Notes under the pieces: generated by a model
The model's input: the letters and a program-made list of their open reading frames with translations, nothing else
What the model was told of the DNA's origin: nothing
The model's database searches: none
Shown: positions 17,703 to 24,894 of the stretch, one piece after another
Position numbering within the stretch: position 1 is the stretch's first letter
Layout of the letters: each line of letters begins with the position of its first letter
Made by a program: the position numbers and the translations under genes
Assembly (NCBI GenBank): GCA_016931225.1
Contig: JAFGFE010000027.1
Location: 1 to 64,000, forward strand
DNA length: 64,000 nt
Reading direction: 5' to 3'
Source of the DNA: Candidatus Zymogenaceae bacterium
Lineage (GTDB): Bacteria; Desulfobacterota; Zymogenia; Zymogenales; Zymogenaceae

Positions 17703-19196
17703 ATGAGTGACCAATACATACTCGCCGTAGACCTGGGGACCCAGAGCGTCCGGGCGGCGCTCCTTTCCGTTGATGCGCATATCATCGGCATCGAGCAGCT
17801 CCCCCAGGAAGTTCACAGCCCGAATCCCGGATGGGCCCAGCAGAAGCCCGATGCCTGGTGGCTGAAGGTATGCGGGGTTATCAAGGGGGTCTTGAAGAGG
17901 AGCGGTATCGATCCGAAGCAGGTCGCCGGTGTTATTTCCTGCGGCCAGATGCACGGCCCGGTGGGGCTGGATGAGTCCGGCACCGTGACTACGGAGTGGA
18001 CGCATATCTGGAGCGACAAGCGCTGTCAGGATCAGGTCGACCATCTCAGGAGTACCTACGAACAGACGGTGCTCTCGTCTTTGACCGGCAATCCCCCCAC
18101 AGCGGGGTGGACCGGCATCAAGGTTATGTGGCTCAAGCGTCACCAGGCCAAGATCTATGATAAAAGCCGGTGGTTTCTGGTGCCCAAGGATTTTATCAAT
18201 TATATGCTCACCGACGTGGCCGCCACCGATCCCAGCGAGGCGTCCGGCACATACCTCTGGGACGCGGGGAAGGATACCTATTCCCAAAGCATGGCGGAGA
18301 AGCTGGGCGTCGATCTGAGTAAATTCGCCCCGGTACACAAGTCCCACGAGGTTATCGGCGAGGTGACAAAAAGCGCCGCGTCGACGACGGGATTGGCCGC
18401 AGGGACCCCGGTAATGGCCGGCGGCGGCGACTTTCTGGTGTCGCTCCTTGGCATGGGGATGGTCGGGACCGACGCCGCCGTGGATATCACCGGCACGGTC
18501 ACCCTGTTTGTCGTCCATAAGGACGAGCCGATCGTCCACCCCACCATGCAGAACCTCCGCTACGTCACAGGTGGCTGGGTGCCCTTTGTGATGCTCGATT
18601 GCGGCGGGCTGTCGGTCAAGTGGTGTTTGGACCTGATGAGTTCGGCGAGAAAGAAGGATTTGTCCTATGAGACATTGATCTCAATGGCCGAGCAGGCGCC
18701 TCCCGGCAGCGACGGTCTGATTTTTTATCCCTACATGCTCGGGGAACGGCGACCGGACAATACCGCCGCCCGGGGCGGATTCTTCGGAATCACCATCAAT
18801 CACAAGGCGCATCATTTCGCCCGGGCGGTGATGGAGGGTGTCGCCCTGGCGATGGGTATGAATCTTATGCATTTTCGGAATCGGCAAGTGGACATAGACA
18901 AGGTCTACTGTGTGGGGGGCGGCACCCGGAACTATTTACTCAACCAGATAAAGGCGGATGTGTTGAAACTGCCGCTCTATATCGCCGACGAGCCGGAGGC
19001 GACCCTCAAGGGGGCGGGGCTTTTAGGGGCCTACGGTTTGGGATTTATCGACAATATTGCAGACGCCGCTCAGAAGTGCTGCGGGTATACGACGATCATC
19101 AAGCCGGATAAGAAGAACTCCCGTCTCTACGAGCGTTACCAGGAGAACTTCAACAGGGTATACGAGCACATGGTCGGATTCTATCAGGATACCTGA
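17703..19196 (+). CDS. FGGY-family carbohydrate kinase (xylulokinase-like)
   Basis: 497 residues. ILAVDLGTQSVRAALL at the N terminus is the phosphate-1 motif, GVISCGQMHGPVGLD the family motif, and CVGGGTRNYLLNQIKADV the adenosine-binding motif of the second domain. Overall length and motifs match xylulokinases and related ketose/polyol kinases, but family members are too diverse to fix the substrate. It starts 24 bases after the alcohol dehydrogenase stop and is followed 48 bases later by the aldolase; the trio points to phosphorylation of a sugar before cleavage. Confidence 0.88.
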   Translation: MSDQYILAVDLGTQSVRAALLSVDAHIIGIEQLPQEVHSPNPGWAQQKPDAWWLKVCGVIKGVLKRSGIDPKQVAGVISCGQMHGPVGLDESGTVTTEWTHIWSDKRCQDQVDHLRSTYEQTVLSSLTGNPPTAGWTGIKVMWLKRHQAKIYDKSRWFLVPKDFINYMLTDVAATDPSEASGTYLWDAGKDTYSQSMAEKLGVDLSKFAPVHKSHEVIGEVTKSAASTTGLAAGTPVMAGGGDFLVSLLGMGMVGTDAAVDITGTVTLFVVHKDEPIVHPTMQNLRYVTGGWVPFVMLDCGGLSVKWCLDLMSSARKKDLSYETLISMAEQAPPGSDGLIFYPYMLGERRPDNTAARGGFFGITINHKAHHFARAVMEGVALAMGMNLMHFRNRQVDIDKVYCVGGGTRNYLLNQIKADVLKLPLYIADEPEATLKGAGLLGAYGLGFIDNIADAAQKCCGYTTIIKPDKKNSRLYERYQENFNRVYEHMVGFYQDT

Positions 19197-19244
19197 CGCC
19201 CCGGCGATCCACAGCACACAGGACGACAGACGAAGGACGAACCC

Positions 19245-19943
19245 ATGAAACTGACCAGGAATGACATCGCCGGAATGATCGATTCGAGCATCGTGCGGCC
19301 GGAAGTGGACGAGGCGGAGCTGTTGTGGTTTGCGGAATCGGTGAAGAAATATCAATATATCGGCGCACATGTGCTCCCCTACTTCGTGGCGGAGCTGAAC
19401 TCCTTGCTTGCCGGCGAGGAGGATATCCTCATCGGCACCGGGATCGGGTTTCCCTTCGGCAACAATAAGACGCCGGTGAAGGTCAAGGAGGCCGAGCTGG
19501 CGCTCAATGACGGCTGCCGGGAGCTGGATATGGTTATCAACGTCAGCGCCCTCAAGAGCGGACGCACGGATTACGTGGTGGACGATATCAGGGCGCTGAA
19601 GGACGTCACCGGGGAGAGGACCCTCAAGGTTATCTTGGAGGTCCACTGGCTGACCGACGATCAGATAAAGAGGGGTTGTGAGTGCGTCATGAGGGGGGGG
19701 GCGGATTTCGTGAAGACCGCCACCGGACACACCCCCACCGGGGCCACGCCGGAAAACATCGCGCTCATCAAGTCCGTGGTGGGCGATGACCTCTCCATAA
19801 AGGCCTCCGGCGGCGTGAGAAGTCTCGAGACGCTCGTCGATCTCTATCGCCTGGGGGCGCGCCGCTTCGGCATCGGTGCGGTGACCGCCGAGAACATCAT
19901 GGCCGAATGTGACGCCAGGCCCGGATCGTCGGTCGAAGTATAG
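19245..19943 (+). CDS. deoC: Deoxyribose-phosphate aldolase family (DERA, DeoC-like)
   Basis: 232 residues with the DERA TIM barrel. CRELDMVINVSALK carries the Asp of the proton relay, GADFVKTATGHTP the Schiff-base Lys, and LSIKASGGVRS the second active-site Lys. The canonical enzyme cleaves 2-deoxyribose-5-phosphate to acetaldehyde and glyceraldehyde-3-phosphate. Co-occurrence with an FGGY kinase and an alcohol dehydrogenase is consistent with catabolism of a deoxysugar whose aldehyde fragment is reduced to an alcohol, but a relaxed-specificity paralogue is possible. GAAGGA precedes the ATG. Confidence 0.88.
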   Translation: MKLTRNDIAGMIDSSIVRPEVDEAELLWFAESVKKYQYIGAHVLPYFVAELNSLLAGEEDILIGTGIGFPFGNNKTPVKVKEAELALNDGCRELDMVINVSALKSGRTDYVVDDIRALKDVTGERTLKVILEVHWLTDDQIKRGCECVMRGGADFVKTATGHTPTGATPENIALIKSVVGDDLSIKASGGVRSLETLVDLYRLGARRFGIGAVTAENIMAECDARPGSSVEV

Positions 19944-20010
19944 TCGCCGGGAATTACCTCCTGTGAGCATCTATTTGTAACAAAAATCTGGTTTTTTTCA
20001 AAAAAGTATT

Positions 20011-20110
20011 TATAATTATTATGCACGATATGCCTGTGTCGGGCATGTATACGGGCTTTTCCTCTCGAAAAGCCGGTGGCGGCGGGCCCGGTGGGCCCGT
20101 TTTATTTTTT
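20011..20110 (+). promoter_or_regulatory. Hairpin-rich leader with terminator before the P460 gene
   Basis: TATAAT at 20011-20016 is a good -10 without a clear -35. Downstream lie three stems: ATGCC/GGCAT near 20030-20047, GGCTTTT/AAAAGCC at 20054-20074, and CGGGCCC/GGGCCCG at 20083-20099 followed by TTTTATTTTTT. The last is a textbook terminator placed just before the ribosome site of the next gene, so either the leader attenuates that gene or the element ends the upstream aldolase operon. No known riboswitch consensus is recognised. Confidence 0.55.
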
Positions 20111-20129
20111 GAGGAAAGGAGGTACGCAC

Positions 20130-20672
20130 ATGAGGGTGAACATGAAATGGATCATGGTGAGTGTCGCCATTGTCCTGGCTTTTGGAGCGGCGCTGCTCCT
20201 TCATCCTGTCATTTCGGCCGAAGAGATGATGACCGTCGACCCGGATAAGTTATTTATGGAATACACCGACGACGAGGGTTCATTCGTGCTGTTTCCCGGT
20301 ACCGCCGAAATGCAGGAAGGCAATTCCCCCCACGGAGCGTTTGTGACCATCCTCGTCAATGATGTCGCCATGGAAAGCATCGAGGCCGGAAACGACGTAT
20401 TCGATTACGGTTCCCATATCATGAAGAAGAACTACACACCGGAAGGAGAATTGGCTGCGTACACCAACATGATCAAGATTGAGGGCTACGATCCGATGAG
20501 GGACGACTGGTACTGGGTCAAGTATAAAGCCGACGGGACGGTTTCCACCGCCGAGGACGGCACGCTTTTGGCCGGGGATACGTTCAAGGTCATGGCCGAG
20601 GAAAACGAGTCGGGGTGTATTGCCTGTCATTCAGCGGTTTCGGATACGGACTGGGTCTTCACGCCGTTCTGA
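20130..20672 (+). CDS. Exported cytochrome P460-like haem protein
   Basis: 180 residues. A signal peptide (MVSVAIVLAFGAALLLHPVISA) is followed by a P460-type domain (GTAEMQEGNSPHGAFVTILVN, DDWYWVKYKADG) and one haem c attachment motif CIACH near the C terminus (residue about 165). The family includes periplasmic hydroxylamine- or NO-related haem enzymes and simple electron-transfer proteins. The Lys cross-linking to the haem cannot be confirmed by eye. AAAGGAGG lies eight bases before the ATG. Single gene, bounded by a hairpin leader and a strong terminator. Confidence 0.82.
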   Translation: MRVNMKWIMVSVAIVLAFGAALLLHPVISAEEMMTVDPDKLFMEYTDDEGSFVLFPGTAEMQEGNSPHGAFVTILVNDVAMESIEAGNDVFDYGSHIMKKNYTPEGELAAYTNMIKIEGYDPMRDDWYWVKYKADGTVSTAEDGTLLAGDTFKVMAEENESGCIACHSAVSDTDWVFTPF

Positions 20673-20703
20673 TGCACAATACCGGATAAATTGCGCAATA
20701 GCT

Positions 20704-20732
20704 GCGGGGGATGTGTCCCCCGCTTTTTTTTG
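20704..20732 (+). terminator. Intrinsic terminator
   Basis: GCGGGGG stem, six-base loop, CCCCCGC, nine T. It closes the P460 gene and separates it from phage block 2. Confidence 0.92.
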
Positions 20733-20947
20733 GGAAAAGTCTGCCCGTCGATTCATATTCTTCATGATGCTATTCCTTATGGGTCATACTGTCGGTACGG
20801 TGAGCATGAGGGACGTTTCAACTCTGTGTCTCCGGACCCGCCGGTAGGTCCCGCACATCACCAAGCTCAGTGTAAATAAGGTTAGGGCGCGGCGGGTCCG
20901 GGGGCGGCAGAGACGTGAACAACCGGAACGAAAGAGAGATAAGAGAT

Positions 20948-21289
20948 ATGGCGGATATCCCGACCGGCGGCATGAAGGCCACAGTGATGCGGATCATCGA
21001 GACGCTGGGCGAATCGATGGATTTCCAGCGCCGGGACGCCCTGGGGGAATGGGGGGCCGCGTCTACGGGTGTTGTGGTACACACCCAACCCGTCGGTTCC
21101 ACCCACATGCGGGATCATACGGGCATCGGCGTTGAGGGATGCCGGTTGTGTTTTGCCGGGTCCGATGCGGATATCCTCCCCGGAGACAGGACGGCCCTCG
21201 AGGGATCATGGCACCTGGTGACGCGGCTTTTGGACCGAGAGACGCATCTCGAGTTTCAACTGGAAAAGACAGCCGAGGCGGTGGAGTGA
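20948..21289 (+). CDS. Phage head-tail joining-like protein (candidate)
   Basis: 113 residues from ATG 20948 (an in-frame GTG at 20915 is possible). The pattern MRIIETLGESMDFQRRDALGEW, then beta strands, then CRLCFAGSDADILPGDRTALEG resembles small head-closure or stopper proteins in which an OB/SH3-like barrel carries an oxidised Cys pair, but the match is by layout only. It is followed by tail-terminator-like and tail-tube-like genes in the order used by tailed phages. Confidence 0.55.
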   Translation: MADIPTGGMKATVMRIIETLGESMDFQRRDALGEWGAASTGVVVHTQPVGSTHMRDHTGIGVEGCRLCFAGSDADILPGDRTALEGSWHLVTRLLDRETHLEFQLEKTAEAVE

Positions 21290-21323
21290 TATCACACCTG
21301 CACCGGTTTTTTAAGCGGGCGAC

Positions 21324-21770
21324 ATGGCACAGACATTTGAGACGGAAATTGAACGGCTGCTGTACGAGACGCTGACCGGGGACGACGCCCTGGCGACTCT
21401 TCTGGGCGCGGACGAAATGGATCCGCGGGTATATCTCTCGTGGAGGACGAAAGAGTGCCCCCTGATATCGGATTCCAAGCCCGGATACGTGATGATACGG
21501 CTCGATTCAGCCGATCAGCCCCAGAGGGTGGGCGGGACCGTGGACGACTGGCGGGAGCGCTATCTTGTGAGTCTTTTCTCGCTGCCCGAGAAGAGGGAGC
21601 TTCGCCGTGAGGTCGTCGATCGGTTTCGCACGCTGTTTCACCGACAAAGCTTTGTGACCGAGAGCTTTCTTGTCTATGATACGGTCGAGATCGCGAGGGA
21701 GGAGCGGGCGACGGATGATCGGATCGTGGAGCTGATGTATACCCTTTCGATACGATTTCTACCGCGGTAG
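21324..21770 (+). CDS. Phage tail terminator-like protein
   Basis: 148 residues: the N-terminal helix FETEIERLLYETLTGDDALATLLG, then PRVYLSWRTKECPLISDSKPGYVMIRLDS, then ERYLVSLFSLPEKRELRREVVDRFRTLFHR. This arrangement is characteristic of tail completion/terminator proteins (gpU or DUF3168-like) that cap the tail tube. Located between a head-closure-like and a tail-tube-like gene. Confidence 0.65.
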   Translation: MAQTFETEIERLLYETLTGDDALATLLGADEMDPRVYLSWRTKECPLISDSKPGYVMIRLDSADQPQRVGGTVDDWRERYLVSLFSLPEKRELRREVVDRFRTLFHRQSFVTESFLVYDTVEIAREERATDDRIVELMYTLSIRFLPR

Positions 21771-21813
21771 ATCCGACCGACATGGTTTTAACACCGCGAC
21801 AACGGAAAGAGAG

Positions 21814-22584
21814 ATGGGAAGCGACAAACTGGACAGATCGGCGGTGGGCGTTATTGAGGTGTTCACCGACGAGGGATGGGTCGATCTCGGCATTATCCAT
21901 GAGGAGGTCATTCGGGTAAACGGTGTGGAGATGCCCCATATCGACACAACCGACCGCCCCTTCGGCATCGACCGGATACTGGTGAAGGATGTGTCGGTGG
22001 ATATCGATTTCATCTGGGCGGAAGTGGGAGATATCGCCCTCTGGAGGCTGGTGATGGGCGGAGGGGCCGTGACCGTGACCGAATCCGGAACCGAGGATGT
22101 CGCCGACGAGGAGGTGACCCTTTCAGGCACCGCATGGACGCCTATTTTCCACGCCGCGGACTTTATGACCGACTGCACGGTATCGGTACACGATACGGCG
22201 GGGGGCGGCGTGGCGTATGCACAGGATGTCGACTACTACCTGGATCGCAGGGGGGGACACCTCGTGCGCATTCCGGGGGGCGCGATAACCGACGGACAGA
22301 CGGTCTTCGTCGATTATCGGCGGCGGTGTCTCTCCGGCCGCTGTTTCCATCCCTGGGAGGGGGGTGAGGCATACACTACTTCCCTTCGCCTGACGAAGCC
22401 GCTCACGGGCGGGGACGTCTTTCGCGTCACCCACAGCCGGGTTGTTTTCTCATGTTCCGTCGAGCTTCCCCTGGCGCCGGGGAGTGAGGGGAAATGGGCC
22501 GGGGTGAAGAGTGGCGTCAGGTTCCTTAAGGATATAGAAGGCATATACGGGCCCTTCGGCCGATGGGAGATATACACGCCGTGA
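21814..22584 (+). CDS. Phage tail tube-like protein
   Basis: 256 residues, almost entirely beta: VGVIEVFTDEGWVDLGIIHEE, ILVKDVSVDIDFIWAEVGD, an inserted immunoglobulin-like part (AWTPIFHAADFMTDCTVSVHD), and the C-terminal GDVFRVTHSRVVFSCSVELPL. This fits phage major tail proteins that polymerise into the tube. No sheath gene is seen, so a siphovirus-like tail is most likely. The next expected genes, tail chaperone and tape measure, are absent or truncated. Confidence 0.65.
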   Translation: MGSDKLDRSAVGVIEVFTDEGWVDLGIIHEEVIRVNGVEMPHIDTTDRPFGIDRILVKDVSVDIDFIWAEVGDIALWRLVMGGGAVTVTESGTEDVADEEVTLSGTAWTPIFHAADFMTDCTVSVHDTAGGGVAYAQDVDYYLDRRGGHLVRIPGGAITDGQTVFVDYRRRCLSGRCFHPWEGGEAYTTSLRLTKPLTGGDVFRVTHSRVVFSCSVELPLAPGSEGKWAGVKSGVRFLKDIEGIYGPFGRWEIYTP

Positions 22585-22595
22585 GGGGCAACAGA

Positions 22596-22778
22596 ATGAG
22601 AGAAGACTCCGATTCAAATGTACAGAAACCGGACCGAACATCGCAAAACGATGCCCTGCGGTATACGCTGGGCTTGGATATCATTAATGCGATGAATGAT
22701 GTGGGACTTGGAGGGTCGGTATCAATTTTTACTAACAAGAACTATGGCTCCAACGAGAAAAAGAATTCAGCCAGGTAA
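22596..22778 (+). pseudogene. Truncated phage gene at island junction (possible tail chaperone start)
   Basis: A 60-codon frame from ATG 22596 with a GAGGGG ribosome site. The first part (RTSQNDALRYTLGLDIINAM) has the GC-rich composition of the phage block; from about 22725 the sequence turns AT-rich and the protein ends in an unstructured NKNYGSNEKKNSAR. It lies where the tail assembly chaperone normally sits. I read it as the 5 prime end of a phage gene cut by insertion of the AT-rich island; a genuine small protein remains possible. Confidence 0.5.
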
Positions 22779-22948
22779 TATAGTGTGTAAAGTAATGATG
22801 AATTGAAAGGTTCCTAGATATTCTTATAAATATATTTTGATTTGCTTTTAATCCCTGCATTTGATATATATTTTAAGCCAAAAGAAATAATCATAAACTT
22901 TTGAAACATAGAGAAAAGATAAAAAACAATACATAACAAATATAAAAA

Positions 22949-23710
22949 ATGTACAAAGAAATTCAATACAAGAAAACTTATTTAAAAGAAGTCATTGTTC
23001 GCATTGATTTCTCTGCTCATTTCAAGAATCTACAAAAAAATATGCCTACAAACATATCTAATAAAGTTCTGGAACGCTTTTCTATTAGTGAGCCAGCAAA
23101 TATGATAGCACAAGAGTTCCAGGTTTCTCCAAAAGGAGTCAAACAGCAACAAGAACATTTTATGCAATGGAACTATTATGGACGTAATAGGGAAAAGAGA
23201 CTTACAATTGATATGGAAAAGTTTTTTATATCATATTCTCGATATTCGAACTTTGAAGAACTTAAAGAGGATTTTCTAGGAATACTAGACTTACTATTCA
23301 AGGAAGATATTGAACTTAGAGGAAAAAGATTAGGATTGCGATATATAAATAATATAAAAATGAAAGATTGTGATCCTTTCAATTGGGAGAAATATATTGA
23401 TAAAAAACTATTATGCCTATTTAACAGGTTTCATGATGAAAGAAGTTCTATTACTCGTATATTTCATGTCGTAGAGTATAAACATGATAATGAAATTCAA
23501 GTTAAATTCCAATTTGGAGTACCTAACCCCGATTTCCCGGCAAAAATTACTCGACCTTTATTTGTTTTAGACATTGATGCATATATTCAAGAGCTTCTTG
23601 ATTTTCAACAGATTAAAAATCATTTAGAAAATTCGCATGATTATATACAAAGATTATTTGAACAAAGCATTACTAGTGACTTGCGAGAAATTATGAATGA
23701 AGAAGAATAA
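22949..23710 (+). CDS. TIGR04255-family protein
   Basis: 253 residues, very AT-rich compared with its surroundings. The opening YLKEVIVRIDFSAHF and the central LRYINNIKM and FQFGVPNPDFPAKITRPLFVLDIDAY correspond to the sporadically distributed TIGR04255 family, found in mobile and defence-rich regions of bacteria and archaea; the molecular function is unknown. No membrane segment or nuclease motif is visible. It overlaps the next small ORF by 14 bases, so it may form an operon with the two ORFs that follow. Confidence 0.75.
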   Translation: MYKEIQYKKTYLKEVIVRIDFSAHFKNLQKNMPTNISNKVLERFSISEPANMIAQEFQVSPKGVKQQQEHFMQWNYYGRNREKRLTIDMEKFFISYSRYSNFEELKEDFLGILDLLFKEDIELRGKRLGLRYINNIKMKDCDPFNWEKYIDKKLLCLFNRFHDERSSITRIFHVVEYKHDNEIQVKFQFGVPNPDFPAKITRPLFVLDIDAYIQELLDFQQIKNHLENSHDYIQRLFEQSITSDLREIMNEEE

Positions 23711-23948
23711 TAATAACAACTCAGTGTACTTTAGAGAAGGGACTTCAACAGAAGAAGTCAGTTCCTTAGAATATACACTTGCACAAGAAACAACTTCTGG
23801 AGAAGATTCTCGGATAGAAGTATCAAAAAAGAAATCAACATCTACTGAACCTAGCAATGTAGGTGATTATCCTTTTTTAGATGATAAGGAATACGAAATC
23901 GGAAAACCCAAAAGAATTATCATACGAGGTAAGATTTTCTTTGGCTAG
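23697..23948 (+). CDS. Small Ser/Thr/Glu-rich protein in AT-rich island
   Basis: 83 residues, starting at an ATG that overlaps the TIGR04255 stop. It is rich in Ser, Thr, Glu, Lys and Asn (STEEVSSLEYTLAQETTSGE) and predicted largely disordered. Its 3 prime end overlaps the next frame by 68 bases. It may be an independent linker-type protein, or a frameshift in either may have split one longer gene, since the next frame starts in the same region without a good ribosome site. Confidence 0.45.
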   Translation: MKKNNNNNSVYFREGTSTEEVSSLEYTLAQETTSGEDSRIEVSKKKSTSTEPSNVGDYPFLDDKEYEIGKPKRIIIRGKIFFG

Positions 23949-24504
23949 AAAAGTAAGGGTTAGTAAAGAAGTAAGAGTATGCCAAGGTGACATTTTTAGT
24001 AATGTCGAAATGATCGAGTATGCAGTCGAGGATTCTGGAATATTTGAAGTATCAAAAATTGTCTTCCCATTAGTAATTGTACTTACACAAGATTGTGACC
24101 TAAAACAAGAATATAAAGTGCGATGGTCAAGAAATCCAAGTATTAAGCATGACAAATGGTTATTTTCTGTTCTTGTTGCTCCTTTATATAATTTGGATCA
24201 TGTTTTCAAAGGAGAGCACCTTTCTAGTCTTAATATGGAAATGTGGGTTATAGATTCAAAAACAACAAAAAAACATATTAGAAATAATGAAATCCCGAGA
24301 TATCATTTTATCACTGTTTCGGAAACAGACTCAAATTTGATTCCTGATTCTGTTATTGACTTCAAACATTATTTCTCTGTTAATGGCAATTATCTAAGAA
24401 GTCTACGAAAAGAGCATTTTGTTTGTCGTTTGGCTCCTCTTTTTAGAGAGGATGTTTCACAAAGATTTTCCCAATATCTTGCAAGAATTGGTCTTCCTGA
24501 TTAG
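23881..24504 (+). CDS. Unknown island protein with TQDCD motif
   Basis: Up to 207 residues; start ATG 23881, or TTG 23941 next to the stop of the previous ORF. The core VCQGDIFSNVEMIEYAV, then FPLVIVLTQDCDLKQEY, carries an acidic Cys-containing motif following two hydrophobic strands, and HDKWLFSVLVAPLYNLDHV follows. I recall proteins with this QDCD signature beside TIGR04255 genes, but I know of no experimental function. AT-rich, same strand and apparently co-transcribed with TIGR04255, so the two are probably a functional unit, plausibly in phage defence. Confidence 0.6.
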   Translation: MIRNTKSENPKELSYEVRFSLARKVRVSKEVRVCQGDIFSNVEMIEYAVEDSGIFEVSKIVFPLVIVLTQDCDLKQEYKVRWSRNPSIKHDKWLFSVLVAPLYNLDHVFKGEHLSSLNMEMWVIDSKTTKKHIRNNEIPRYHFITVSETDSNLIPDSVIDFKHYFSVNGNYLRSLRKEHFVCRLAPLFREDVSQRFSQYLARIGLPD

Positions 24505-24585
24505 AATTTGATATATCAAGCAATACCAAATATCCTTAAATTAGTGGTATAAGTCCTATAAATTAAAAAAGTTAAGGTTTTCACT

Positions 24586-24666
24586 AACAGTTGAGCGGCA
24601 AGAGGAATTGACTTCTTGTTATAAAAGGGCCATCCCCATGCAGTGACATGAGGATGGCGTACTGTT
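24586..24666. other. Structured element in the 24505-24894 gap
   Basis: No gene is seen between 24505 and 24894. Within it, AACAGT (24586-24591) pairs with ACTGTT (24661-24666), enclosing CAAGA/TCTTG (24599-24618) and a long hairpin with arms 24629-24640 and 24647-24658 (11 of 12 pairs, six-base loop). There is no T run, so it is not a normal terminator; a small RNA or a mobile-element remnant are options. Confidence 0.35.
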
Positions 24667-24894
24667 GACTGCTCTAGGAAAAAGGTATGAATTTAACAAC
24701 CTTTTACAGCCAGAAGAACATTATAACCATAGAGAAGAAGGTAATATAAAATAGGCTTTCGTCGCTATAGTTAAATGAAAAAGTCAAGAACCTTCCGTAC
24801 AGTATGACTTGTAGGAATTGCTGTTCAACAACTTTCTGACCCCCGCTTTTCCGTTTCCGCTCTCCTTTTGGAAACAGTCGTCAATATCCCGTCA

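Noticed and set aside
16947-18539. A 530-codon minus-strand frame opposite the alcohol dehydrogenase and FGGY kinase genes
   Set aside because: The plus-strand genes have full family motifs; the opposite frame has no ribosome site and random GC-rich composition.
20023-20110. Cyclic di-GMP (GEMM) riboswitch before the cytochrome gene
   Set aside because: The conserved GEMM core and its GNRA-receptor arrangement are not present; only an AAAAGCC word is similar.
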